DNA of 30,567 bases from NCBI GenBank assembly GCA_052325345.1, contig JBKQVG010000168.1, forward strand, positions 1 through 30,567. The letters are read 5' to 3'. Positions within the stretch are counted from its first letter, which is position 1; each line of letters starts with the position of its first letter. The DNA comes from JBEKYD01 sp052325345. GTDB lineage: Bacteria; Acidobacteriota; Terriglobia; Bryobacterales; Bryobacteraceae. Under the pieces are notes generated by a model. It had not been told where the DNA came from. It saw nothing but the letters and a program-made list of their open reading frames with translations, and made no database searches. Shown piece after piece: positions 22,757-30,567 of the stretch. The position numbers and the translations under genes are program-made.

Positions 22757-24499
22757 ATGATTCCGAGGACGCAAGCCATCCATTCCGAAACAAACGGTAC
22801 GAACCACTCGCTTCACTCCAACCAGCGATCCACCCGAATGCCCGCTGCTTCTCCGTTGCAGGAGGCCCTGGACCTGGCAGTGGAGGTGGCGTCGCGGTAC
22901 GAGATTTCGGCTCTTTCCGGCCTCCTTGCCGGCGCACGAGCTTCGGTGGGGCAGAACGAAATCAGCGTCGCCGTGCTGGGACGATTCAAAGCCGGCAAGA
23001 GCAGCTTTCTGAACCATCTCATCGGGCGCGACATCCTTCCAGTAGGTGTCGTGCCGGTTACCGCCGTGGTGACGGAGATCCGCTACGGCGTCCGCGAAGA
23101 GGCGCGAGTTCATCACCGGGATGGCCGCGATCCCGAGGTCCCGCTCGGCCGGATCGGCGGCTACATCTCCGAGAAGGAAAATCCGGAGAACACCAAGCAG
23201 GTCGACCTGATTACGGTGGAGCTGCCGGAATTGCGGCGATTCCGCGGGCTGAAGTTCGTCGATACGCCGGGTCTTGAGAGCGCGCTCTCTCACAATACGC
23301 AAACGTCGGTGGACTGGCTGCCGAATGTGGGGCTGGCGCTAGTGGCCGTCAGCGTCGACCCGCCCCTTTCGCAGCGGGACATCGACCTGCTGAAGAGCCT
23401 TTACCGGTACACACCGAAAGTCGCCGTGCTGCTCACCAAAGCGGACCTCCTGAGCGAGCCGGAGCTTGAAGAAGTGGTCGAGTACGTACGCGCCCAGCTT
23501 GCCAGGAACTTTCCCGGAACGCCACAAGTCTTTCCCTATTCCACAAAGCCCGGCTTTGAGCGGTTTCGTCAGGCCCTGGAAGCCGAGCTCGTAACCGGAA
23601 CGTTGGAACGATTCGCCGAGGAGCGCGAGTCCATCCTCTCGCGGAAAATAGACACGCTCCTGCGGGAGTGCGGGGACTACCTGGCCCTAAGTCTCAGGTC
23701 GGCCGAAATGGTCCAGTCGGAGCGCCAGGCTCTGAAACAGCACGTCGCCGGCGAGAAGGAAATCGTCGACGAAGTGAAGTCGGCAATCCGGCTGGTGGTA
23801 CAACATGCCGCGGGTGCGACGCGGTCCATGGTGAGCCATCGCCTAGAGACCCACCAGGGCGATCTGGAGGGAACGCTGCTCGAAGCCTTCGAAAGCGAAT
23901 TTCCAAAATGGACCACCAGCCTCGCCACCATGCTTTCCTCCTTCGAGGATTGGCTGGCGGGCGCCCTGCGCGACGAGTTGACCGTGCTTTCGATGCGGGA
24001 GCGTAGTTCGTTCCTGGCGCCGCTCGACAAAGTCCGGAAGCAGGCCTTCCGCGCTCTTCAACAATTTCGGGATCGCTTGTCGGATCGCACCATGCGGGCG
24101 TTCGGCGTGCCATTGCGAACCACGGAAACCGAAATCGACGTGGTGGAGCCCGGTACACCCGATATCAGGGTCGGACGAGTATTCGACAGGAACTGGGAAC
24201 TGCTGTCGCCGGTCCTGCCGGTGTGGATGATCAAGGCCGCCGTCCGCCGCCATTTCGCGCGCACCATCCCCTACTTGGTCTATCAGAACCTCAGCCGGCT
24301 CAGCTCTCAGTGGGAGGAGCGCGTCAATGGTGCGATGTGGGGTGTGGAGAAGGAAGCGCGGCGGCGCCTGGATGAGTTGATGGGAACGGTCGCACGGCTG
24401 GTGGAGAGCGGCAGTAATGAGCGGGCGCCGCAACTCCGCGCGGACCTGGAGCGGCTGGAGAAGGCGCGAAAATCCCTGGCCGCGGAGACCAGGAGTTGA
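22757..24499 (+). CDS. Second bacterial dynamin-like GTPase, divergent from the first
   Basis: From ATG 22757 this is about 580 residues. The GTPase domain carries G1 GRFKAGKS (75-82), the Thr-containing VVPVTAVVTE, G3 DTPG (169-172) and G4 TKAD (227-230). A helical stalk follows, with EIDVVEPG at about 460 and then a hydrophobic tip (LLSPVLPVWMIKAAV) and RRHFARTIPYLV, a plausible membrane-insertion paddle. It is shorter than the first GTPase mainly at the N-terminus. The start is uncertain: ATG 22757 has AGGAG only 2 nt upstream; ATG 22838, just before the conserved-looking part (MPAASPLQEALDLA), lacks a ribosome binding site; TTG 22745 is in frame too. Paired dynamin-like proteins often co-assemble, which is the likely reason for the divergent arrangement. 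Confidence 0.88.
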   Translation: MIPRTQAIHSETNGTNHSLHSNQRSTRMPAASPLQEALDLAVEVASRYEISALSGLLAGARASVGQNEISVAVLGRFKAGKSSFLNHLIGRDILPVGVVPVTAVVTEIRYGVREEARVHHRDGRDPEVPLGRIGGYISEKENPENTKQVDLITVELPELRRFRGLKFVDTPGLESALSHNTQTSVDWLPNVGLALVAVSVDPPLSQRDIDLLKSLYRYTPKVAVLLTKADLLSEPELEEVVEYVRAQLARNFPGTPQVFPYSTKPGFERFRQALEAELVTGTLERFAEERESILSRKIDTLLRECGDYLALSLRSAEMVQSERQALKQHVAGEKEIVDEVKSAIRLVVQHAAGATRSMVSHRLETHQGDLEGTLLEAFESEFPKWTTSLATMLSSFEDWLAGALRDELTVLSMRERSSFLAPLDKVRKQAFRALQQFRDRLSDRTMRAFGVPLRTTETEIDVVEPGTPDIRVGRVFDRNWELLSPVLPVWMIKAAVRRHFARTIPYLVYQNLSRLSSQWEERVNGAMWGVEKEARRRLDELMGTVARLVESGSNERAPQLRADLERLEKARKSLAAETRS

Positions 24500-24509
24500 T
24501 CCGGGCGGG

Positions 24510-24640
24510 GACGCTCTGACCAAAGGGACCAGTGGAGGACCAGGCTCACGGTTAGGGACTCCAGGACGGCGGGCGCCGGCAATCCGATCGCGATATAGAG
24601 CTGGATGTCCCGCCGGTCATGCTCCTTACCTCCGGAAGAG
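24510..24640 (-). pseudogene. Possible remnant of a small membrane-protein gene
   Basis: On the minus strand a strong ribosome binding site (GGAGGTAAGGAGC) directly precedes an ATG at 24620, but that frame gives no sensible protein. A neighbouring frame reads DIQLYIAIGLPAPAVLESL and TVSLV, which resembles the N-terminal membrane segment of small proteins I have seen in Acidobacteria, where the Met is directly followed by DIQ. A short frame-shifting insertion after the ATG would explain this. The fragment fades into noncoding DNA before the end of the second dynamin-like gene. The evidence is thin and rests on remembered family likeness. Confidence 0.3.
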
Positions 24641-24706
24641 CGCTGGCGGAGCAATCCGCCTTGGGAAGTCCGCCCTTGACCATGTGTTACTCTTAGCTTT
24701 CCACGT

Positions 24707-25468
24707 GTGCCGGCGCGTGTCAGCGAAGCTTTCGTTCTGCGAACTTACCCGCTTCAGGAAGCGGATCTGGTAGTTAGTTTTTTCACCCGCGACCAGGGAA
24801 AGTTGCGGGGCGTGGCGAAGCGGGCGCGGCGTCCGAAGAGCGCTTTCGGCGCGGGGTTGGAACGCCTGTCGCAGGTGCGGATGGCGTATTTCCAGCGCGA
24901 AACCAGGGAACTGGTCAACCTGGATTCCTGCGAGCTGATCCGCTCCCAGTTCGGGTTGGTATCGGATTACCGGACGGGAGTGGCTCTCGATTACGTGGCC
25001 GAAGTCAGCGACCAGTTATTGCCAGCGGCCGAGCCGAGCGAGAAGTTTTTCCGGCTGCTGGCGGCGGTCGTGGACGATCTGCGCGCGGGGCCGTGGCGCG
25101 CGGTGACGTACTTCTCCTTGTGGGCGGTGCGGCTCTCGGGCTGGCTTCCGGAGCTCCATGTCTGCCTGGGTTGCGGCAGCCTGCTGGACGATCCGGAGGC
25201 GCCGCAGCGGGCGTTTTTCAGCCGCGGCCGGGAAGGATTATGGTGCGGCCATTGCCGGCGTACTTTGGCGGCGGGCGGCGCTGGGGAATTGAGCCTGGAA
25301 TCGCGGGCGATGGCGGCGGAAATGTTGCGCACACCGGTGGCGCAGCTTCAGCCGCGCGAGTGGAAACGGGAAACCGCGGCCGATTTGCGGCGTTTTCTGG
25401 TCGAGCAGATCGAGTCGCACATCGAGCGGCAACTGGTGACGGCGCGGTTGCTCGAGGATAACTCTTAA
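24707..25468 (+). CDS. recO: DNA repair protein RecO
   Basis: RecO works with RecF and RecR to load RecA on SSB-coated single-stranded DNA. The 253-residue protein has the N-terminal OB fold (SEAFVLRTYPLQEADLVVSF, then FTRDQGKLRGVAKRARRPKS) and the helical C-terminal domain with a zinc motif CLGC (Cys153, Cys156) and CGHC (Cys180, Cys183). The start is a GTG at 24707; another GTG at 24705 is out of frame. No good ribosome binding site is seen. The stop is only 5 nt before glyQ, so it is the first gene of the recO-glyQ-glyS-ppdK run. Confidence 0.92.
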   Translation: MPARVSEAFVLRTYPLQEADLVVSFFTRDQGKLRGVAKRARRPKSAFGAGLERLSQVRMAYFQRETRELVNLDSCELIRSQFGLVSDYRTGVALDYVAEVSDQLLPAAEPSEKFFRLLAAVVDDLRAGPWRAVTYFSLWAVRLSGWLPELHVCLGCGSLLDDPEAPQRAFFSRGREGLWCGHCRRTLAAGGAGELSLESRAMAAEMLRTPVAQLQPREWKRETAADLRRFLVEQIESHIERQLVTARLLEDNS

Positions 25469-25473
25469 AAGGC

Positions 25474-26379
25474 ATGCAAACGTTCCAAGAGATCGTACTC
25501 AAACTGAAGCAATACTGGGCCGAGCGCGGCTGCATCATTCAGGAGCCCTACGACGTGGAAGTGGGCGCCGGCACGATGTGCCCGGAGACTTTTCTGCGCG
25601 TGCTCGGCCCCCGGCCGTACCGGGTGGCGTACGTGCAGCCCAGCCGGCGCCCGGCCGACGGGCGGTACGGCGATAACCCCAACCGCCTGTTCAAGCACCA
25701 GCAGCTCCAGGTGATTCTGAAGCCCTCGCCCGACGACGTGCTGGAGCAGTACCTGGGCAGTCTGGAAGCGATCGGCATCGACCTCGCCAAGCACGACATC
25801 AAGTTCGAGGAAGACAACTGGGAGTCTCCCACGCTGGGCGCCTGGGGAGTGGGCTGGCAGGTGATGCTGGACGGCCTGGAGATCACCCAGTTCACCTATT
25901 TCCAGCAGTGCGGCGGCATCGATCTGGAGCTGGTGCCGGCGGAGCTGACCTACGGGTTGGAGCGGCTGACGGCATTCCTGCAGATTAAGGACAGCGTGTA
26001 CGACATCGACTGGACCAAAGATTTTACCTATCGCGAGGTGCGTTACCTGGACGAGCTGCAGTACTCGGTCTATAACTTCGAAATGGCTGACGTGCCGACT
26101 CTGTGGAAACTGTTCGAGCTGCACGAAGGCGAAGCCGCGCGGCTGCTGAAGGCCTACGACCCGAAAGCCGCCGACAAGCTGCGCTTCCCGCTGCTGGCGG
26201 CCTACGACCAGGTGCTCAAATGCTCGAACCTGTTTAATACGCTGGACGCACGGGGCGCCATCAGCGTCACCGAGCGCGTGGGCGTGATTCAGCGCGTGCG
26301 CAAGCTGGCGGTCGAGGTGGCGCACGACTGGGTGGATCAACAAGACGCGGACCAGGCCGAAGTAGAGGTTGCCCAATGA
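25474..26379 (+). CDS. glyQ: Glycine-tRNA ligase alpha subunit
   Basis: This is the class II catalytic subunit of the heterotetrameric bacterial glycyl-tRNA synthetase, 301 residues as expected. Highly conserved segments are visible: LKQYWAERGCIIQEPYDVEV (12-31), GAGTMCPETFLRVLGP, AYVQPSRRPADGRYGDNPNR and QFTYFQQCGGIDLE, which form the ATP and glycine site. AAAAGG just before the ATG may serve as ribosome binding site. The 3' end overlaps glyS by 4 nt (ATGA), consistent with equimolar synthesis of both subunits. Confidence 0.97.
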   Translation: MQTFQEIVLKLKQYWAERGCIIQEPYDVEVGAGTMCPETFLRVLGPRPYRVAYVQPSRRPADGRYGDNPNRLFKHQQLQVILKPSPDDVLEQYLGSLEAIGIDLAKHDIKFEEDNWESPTLGAWGVGWQVMLDGLEITQFTYFQQCGGIDLELVPAELTYGLERLTAFLQIKDSVYDIDWTKDFTYREVRYLDELQYSVYNFEMADVPTLWKLFELHEGEAARLLKAYDPKAADKLRFPLLAAYDQVLKCSNLFNTLDARGAISVTERVGVIQRVRKLAVEVAHDWVDQQDADQAEVEVAQ

Positions 26380-28310
26380 GCCTTCCCTTTCTACTCGAAA
26401 TCGGCGCCGAAGAAATTCCGGATTGGATGATACCGGGCGCGCTCGAAAACCTGCGCCTGCTGTTTGAGAAGATCGAGATTCCGCACGAATCGGTGGCGCT
26501 GGACGCCACCCCGCGGCGGCTGGTGCTGCGCGCCGAAGGTTTGCCCGAGCGGCTGGCCGACACCGAAGAGCGCGTGACCGGGCCCGCCAAATCGGCGCCG
26601 GCGAAGGCCGTGGCCGGCTTTGCGCGCAAGCAGGGCGTGAACCCCGAAGATCTCTCGATCGAGACCACCGCCAAGGGCGAGTATTACAGCTTTCTCAAGA
26701 AAGTGCCGGGCCGCGCGGTGAAAGACATTCTTGCCGATGCGCTGCCGGGAGTAATTCTGGGAATCTACTTTCCCAAGACCATGTACTGGACCGGGAGGAA
26801 CGGGCCGCGCTTCATCCGGCCCATCCGCTGGCTGGTGGCGCTGCTGGGCGAGGAGATCGTACCGTTCGAGATCGCCGGCGTGAGAAGCGGCGCGCTGTCG
26901 AGCGGTCATCGCCGCCTGGGGGCGCGGGAAATCGCCGTCACTACGGCCGATTTCGCCGAGCGGCTGCGCGACCATCGCGTGATTCTTTCGGCGGCGGAAC
27001 GGCGGGAGAAAATCAAGAGGGAACTGGCCGGCGTGCGGGTGAAACCGGACTCGGCCCTGCTCGAAACGCTGGTCTACCTGACCGAGTACCCGGCCACCAT
27101 TCGGGGCAGCTTCGATCCGGATTTCCTGACCCTGCCCGAGGAGGTGCTCATCACCGTGATGCGTCACCATCAGAGGTACTTTTCGGTGGAGGATGCCGAA
27201 GGCAACCTGGCGCCGGAATTCGTGGCGGTGATGAACATTCCCTCCGATAGCGAGGGCTTCGTGAAGCGCGGCAACGAGCGCGTGCTGCGCGCCCGCTTCA
27301 ACGATGCGCGGTTTTTCTGGGAGACGGACCGGAAAAAGACCCTGCAAGAACGCCAAGCCGACCTGGCGCACGTGACCTTCCAGGCCAAGCTGGGCTCGTA
27401 CCTGGACAAAACCGAACGCACCGTGGCGCTGGCGCGGGAGCTTGGCGGAGACGCCGACGCGCTGCGCGCCGCCGAGCTGGCGAAATGCGACCTGACCACC
27501 GAGCTAGTGAAGGAATTCACCGAGCTGCAGGGGGTGGTAGGCGGTCTGTACGCCCGCGCCGAAGGCGAGCCCGAGGCGGTGTGGCAGGCGATTTACGACC
27601 ATTACAAGCCGGTCAGCATGGAAGATTCGATTCCGCGCGGCCCGGCCGGCCGGATCGTCGCCTTGGCGGACAAGCTCGACACCCTGCGCGGTTGCTTTGG
27701 CGTGGGCCTGATTCCCACCGGCTCGCGCGACCCGTTCGCGCTGCGCCGCGCGGCACAAGGCGTGGTGAAAATTCTGGTGGAAGGCCGGATCGAGATCCCG
27801 CTGCTCGATGTAGTGGGCGGCGACGAAGCCCTGCGCGCCTTCTTCGAAGACCGGGTGAAATTCTATTTCAAGGATGCACGAGCCTTCCGCTACGACGAAG
27901 TGAACGCCGCCATGGCCAGGGGGTGGAACAACCTTGTGGACCTGGAATCGCGGCTGGAGCGGCTGCAGGCGCTGCGCGCAACTCCCGATTTCGAGCCCCT
28001 GGCGGCCGGCTTCAAACGCATCCGCAATATTTTGGAGCAGGCGAAATTTTCCGGCGGCGGGGCAGTGGACGAATCGCTGCTCGAACCCGGTCCGGAGAAA
28101 GATCTTTACGACGAATACCGGCGCATCGCCGGACAGCCGATCGAATCGGTGATTTCGCGGCTGCGGCCTACGGTCGATCTGTTCTTCGACAAGGTCCTGG
28201 TGAATGCGCCGGATGCTAGAATCCGGTTGAACCGCTTAATGCTCGTCAACGCATTATTTCGTGAATTTTCCACGATGGCGGATTTTTCGGAAATTGTAAC
28301 CAACTCATAG
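26376..28310 (+). CDS. glyS: Glycine-tRNA ligase beta subunit
   Basis: The beta subunit binds and recognises tRNA-Gly. At 644 residues it is somewhat shorter than the roughly 690 of enterobacteria. Family features are the start LPFLLEIGAEEIPDWMIPGA, the segment FPKTMYWTGRNGPRFIRPIR (about 129-148), VLITVMRHHQRYFSVED, the HD-like stretch LAKCDLTTELVKEFTELQG and SRDPFALRRAAQGVVKIL (about 450-467). The C-terminal anticodon-binding helices end FFDKVLVNAPDARIRLNRL. The gene starts inside the glyQ stop and is followed 9 nt later by ppdK. Confidence 0.96.
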   Translation: MSLPFLLEIGAEEIPDWMIPGALENLRLLFEKIEIPHESVALDATPRRLVLRAEGLPERLADTEERVTGPAKSAPAKAVAGFARKQGVNPEDLSIETTAKGEYYSFLKKVPGRAVKDILADALPGVILGIYFPKTMYWTGRNGPRFIRPIRWLVALLGEEIVPFEIAGVRSGALSSGHRRLGAREIAVTTADFAERLRDHRVILSAAERREKIKRELAGVRVKPDSALLETLVYLTEYPATIRGSFDPDFLTLPEEVLITVMRHHQRYFSVEDAEGNLAPEFVAVMNIPSDSEGFVKRGNERVLRARFNDARFFWETDRKKTLQERQADLAHVTFQAKLGSYLDKTERTVALARELGGDADALRAAELAKCDLTTELVKEFTELQGVVGGLYARAEGEPEAVWQAIYDHYKPVSMEDSIPRGPAGRIVALADKLDTLRGCFGVGLIPTGSRDPFALRRAAQGVVKILVEGRIEIPLLDVVGGDEALRAFFEDRVKFYFKDARAFRYDEVNAAMARGWNNLVDLESRLERLQALRATPDFEPLAAGFKRIRNILEQAKFSGGGAVDESLLEPGPEKDLYDEYRRIAGQPIESVISRLRPTVDLFFDKVLVNAPDARIRLNRLMLVNALFREFSTMADFSEIVTNS

Positions 28311-28319
28311 GAGCTACGC

Positions 28320-30567
28320 ATGAGCAAGTATGTCTACTCGTTCGGCAACGGAACCGCCGACGGCGACGGACAGATGAAGGACGTTCTGGGCGGGAAGGGC
28401 GCGGGCCTGGCCGAGATGTCGCGGGCCGGCGCGCCCGTGCCTCCCGGGTTCACCATTTCGACGGAAGTGTGCAACATCTTCTTCCAAAACAAGGGCGCCG
28501 TGCCGGACGAGATTGAAACGCAGGTGGACGAGGGGCTGGCGCTGCTGGAATCCCGCCTGGGCAAAAAGCTGGGCGACGCCGCCGACCCGTTGCTGCTGAG
28601 CGTGCGCTCCGGCGCGAAGTTCTCCATGCCGGGCATGATGAACACCATTCTGAACCTGGGCCTGAACGACCAGACCACCGAAGGGCTGGTGGCCAAAACC
28701 GGCAACCCCCGCTTCGCTTACGATTGCTACCGCCGCTTCATTCAGATGTTCGGCGAAGTGGCGCTCAATATCGATATGGCCAAGTTCGACGAGGTCTTCG
28801 ACGCGCGCAAGCACAAAGCCAAGGTAAAGCTGGATACGGACCTGACGGCGGACGATCTGAAGGCGATCATCGGAGACTATTTGAAGGTCGTCAAGAAAGA
28901 GACCAAGAAGGATTTCCCGCAGGACGCCAAAGAGCAGCTCAAGCTGGCGCGCAACGCCGTGTTCGGCTCCTGGTGGACCCCCAAGGCCACCTACTACCGG
29001 AAGATGGAAAAGATTTCGGACGATCTCGGCACCGCCGCCAACGTCCAAGCCATGGTATTCGGCAACATGGGCGACGACTGCTGCACGGGCGTCGGTTTCA
29101 CCCGCGATCCCGGCAGCGGCGAGAAGGTGTTCTACGGCGAATTCCTGGTGAACGCGCAGGGCGAAGACGTGGTGTCGGGCATCCGCACGCCGCAGCCCAT
29201 TTCGGAGCTCAAAGACTGGAACGCCGCGGTCTATGACCAGCTCGTCTCCATCACGACGTCGCTCGAAAAGCATTACAAGGACATGCAGGATTTCGAGTTC
29301 ACGGTGCAGGAAGGCAAGCTGTACATGCTGCAGACGCGCAACGGCAAGCGGACCGGTCCGGCGGCGGTGCGGGTTGCGGTGGAGATGGAGAAGGAAGGTC
29401 TCATTGACGCCAAGACGGCGGTGCTGCGCGTAGCTCCCAACCAGCTCGACCAGTTGCTGCACCCGGTTTTCGATCCTGCCTCGTTGAAGAAGCTGGTGAA
29501 GTTGACCACCGGCATCGATGCCTCGCCGGGCGCCGCGGTGGGACGGGTGGCGTTCTCGGCCGAGGACGCGGTGGTGTTGGCGGAAAAGGCCCCGGTGATT
29601 CTGCTGCGCAAGGAAACCACCCCGGACGACATTCAGGGCATGGATGTGGCCAAAGGGATTCTGACCGCGGTTGGCGGCAAGTCGAGCCACGCCGCCGTAG
29701 TGGCGCGCGGCATGGGCCGGCCGTGCGTGGTGGGCGCGGGGGCAATCTCGATTTCCGAACGCAACAAGATCGCCACGGTGGACGTGGGCGGCAAAACCGT
29801 CACCCTCAAGGAAGGCGATTGGATCTCGATCGACGGCACCACCGGCGCGGTCTACGCGGGCCAGGCCGATACGCAGGATCCGGACCCCAGCTCGCCGACC
29901 TTCGCCACCTTCATGAAAATGGCGGATAAATTCCGCGGCAAGTTCGGCGTGCGCGCCAACGCCGATATTCCGCGCGACGCCAAGGTCGCGGTGGCGTTCG
30001 GCGCCGAGGGCATCGGCTTGTGCCGCACCGAGCACATGTTCTTCGCCGAAGACCGCATCGCGCACATGCAGGCCATGATTCTGGCCAACACCGAAAAGGA
30101 CCGCCGCAAGTGCCTGGCCAAGCTGCTTCCCATGCAGCGCAGGGATTTTGCCGGCCTTTTCACCGCCATGGACGGGCGCCCCGTCGTGATCCGCACCATC
30201 GATCCGCCGCTGCATGAGTTCCTGCCGAAACGCGAAGAACTGATGGTCGATATCGCCGTGCTGCCTTACGCGGACATCAAGAAAAAGAGGGAGATGGTTT
30301 CCAAGTACGCCAACTTCGGCGTGGACGTCAAGACCCTCAAGAGCGTGCTGCCCAGCCTGCTCCACCGGGTGGAAGAGTTGCACGAATTCAACCCCATGCT
30401 TGGCCTCCGTGGCTGCCGCCTGGGCGTGCTGTACCCGGAGATCACCGAAATGCAGGCCCGCGCTATTTTCGAAGCTGCCGTGCAGGTGGCGAAGAAGGGT
30501 AAGAAGGTGCTGCCCGAGGTGATGATCCCGCTGATCGGCGGTGTCAAGGAACTGGAAAACCAGAAGA
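28320..30567 (+). CDS. ppdK: Pyruvate, phosphate dikinase (5' part, truncated by window end)
   Basis: PPDK interconverts pyruvate, ATP and phosphate with PEP, AMP and pyrophosphate. The 749 visible residues (of about 880-900) cover the nucleotide-binding domain (SFGNGTADGDGQMKDVLGGK and GAGLAEMSRAGAPVPPGFT near the start, LSVRSGAKFSMPGMMNTILN, ending DFEFTVQEGKLYMLQTRNGK), the central domain with phosphoryl-carrier His457 in GGKSSHAAVVARGMGRPCVVG, and the first part of the PEP/pyruvate domain including LRGCRLG (about 696-702). The catalytic Cys region lies beyond the window. AGGAG 6 nt before the ATG is a strong ribosome binding site. The usual Thr before Ser-His is Ser here. It is the last visible gene of the glycyl-tRNA synthetase run. 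Confidence 0.95.
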   Translation, partial: MSKYVYSFGNGTADGDGQMKDVLGGKGAGLAEMSRAGAPVPPGFTISTEVCNIFFQNKGAVPDEIETQVDEGLALLESRLGKKLGDAADPLLLSVRSGAKFSMPGMMNTILNLGLNDQTTEGLVAKTGNPRFAYDCYRRFIQMFGEVALNIDMAKFDEVFDARKHKAKVKLDTDLTADDLKAIIGDYLKVVKKETKKDFPQDAKEQLKLARNAVFGSWWTPKATYYRKMEKISDDLGTAANVQAMVFGNMGDDCCTGVGFTRDPGSGEKVFYGEFLVNAQGEDVVSGIRTPQPISELKDWNAAVYDQLVSITTSLEKHYKDMQDFEFTVQEGKLYMLQTRNGKRTGPAAVRVAVEMEKEGLIDAKTAVLRVAPNQLDQLLHPVFDPASLKKLVKLTTGIDASPGAAVGRVAFSAEDAVVLAEKAPVILLRKETTPDDIQGMDVAKGILTAVGGKSSHAAVVARGMGRPCVVGAGAISISERNKIATVDVGGKTVTLKEGDWISIDGTTGAVYAGQADTQDPDPSSPTFATFMKMADKFRGKFGVRANADIPRDAKVAVAFGAEGIGLCRTEHMFFAEDRIAHMQAMILANTEKDRRKCLAKLLPMQRRDFAGLFTAMDGRPVVIRTIDPPLHEFLPKREELMVDIAVLPYADIKKKREMVSKYANFGVDVKTLKSVLPSLLHRVEELHEFNPMLGLRGCRLGVLYPEITEMQARAIFEAAVQVAKKGKKVLPEVMIPLIGGVKELENQK

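Noticed and set aside
28314..30383. 689-residue minus-strand open frame opposite ppdK
   Set aside because: The plus strand encodes a clear pyruvate phosphate dikinase; the antisense frame is a codon-bias shadow.

Overview
The window is about 30.6 kb of GC-rich bacterial DNA with densely packed genes. The T6SS gene order, the YVTN beta-propeller/phosphoesterase fusion, the GH57 enzyme and many small toxin-antitoxin (TA) genes fit an acidobacterium of the Bryobacterales/Solibacter type. That is inference from gene content; no rRNA or marker comparison was possible.

Layout. (1) 1-7420, all +: the end of a type VI secretion cluster, tssF (cut by the window start), tssG, tssH/clpV, vgrG, an unrecognised accessory protein and a PAAR spike-tip protein. 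The genes overlap or sit close together, and together encode baseplate, sheath-recycling ATPase and spike. (2) 7421-14640, an accessory zone: an orphan ParD-like antitoxin, a minus-strand membrane protein, a decayed second PAAR 3' end, a DUF433/DUF5615 TA pair, a secreted beta-propeller phosphoesterase, a GH57 glycosidase, and an antitoxin whose RelE-like toxin is cut off at the fabG 3' end. (3) 14645-17649, minus strand: an SDR reductase (fabG-like), enolase with a good sigma70-type promoter, and a metallophosphoesterase. (4) 17756-24490, the most unusual block: an AAA+ ATPase (+), then a minus-strand operon of dynamin-like GTPase, PH-like-domain protein and helical-repeat protein, and a second dynamin-like GTPase divergent from it. 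The two GTPases share a C-terminal motif. (5) 24500 to the end, housekeeping on +: recO, glyQ, glyS and ppdK (cut by the window end), almost certainly one operon.

The best candidate for an undescribed system is the dynamin pair with its two co-transcribed partners (18622-24499). The gene order suggests a heteromeric membrane-remodelling complex, but its function cannot be read from sequence. No CRISPR array, tRNA, rRNA or intact transposon was seen. No stretch above 300 bp lacks a gene. The longest gaps are 8633-8861 (PAAR remnant), 22535-22756 (divergent promoter region), 24500-24706 (possible gene remnant) and 17650-17836 (palindrome).
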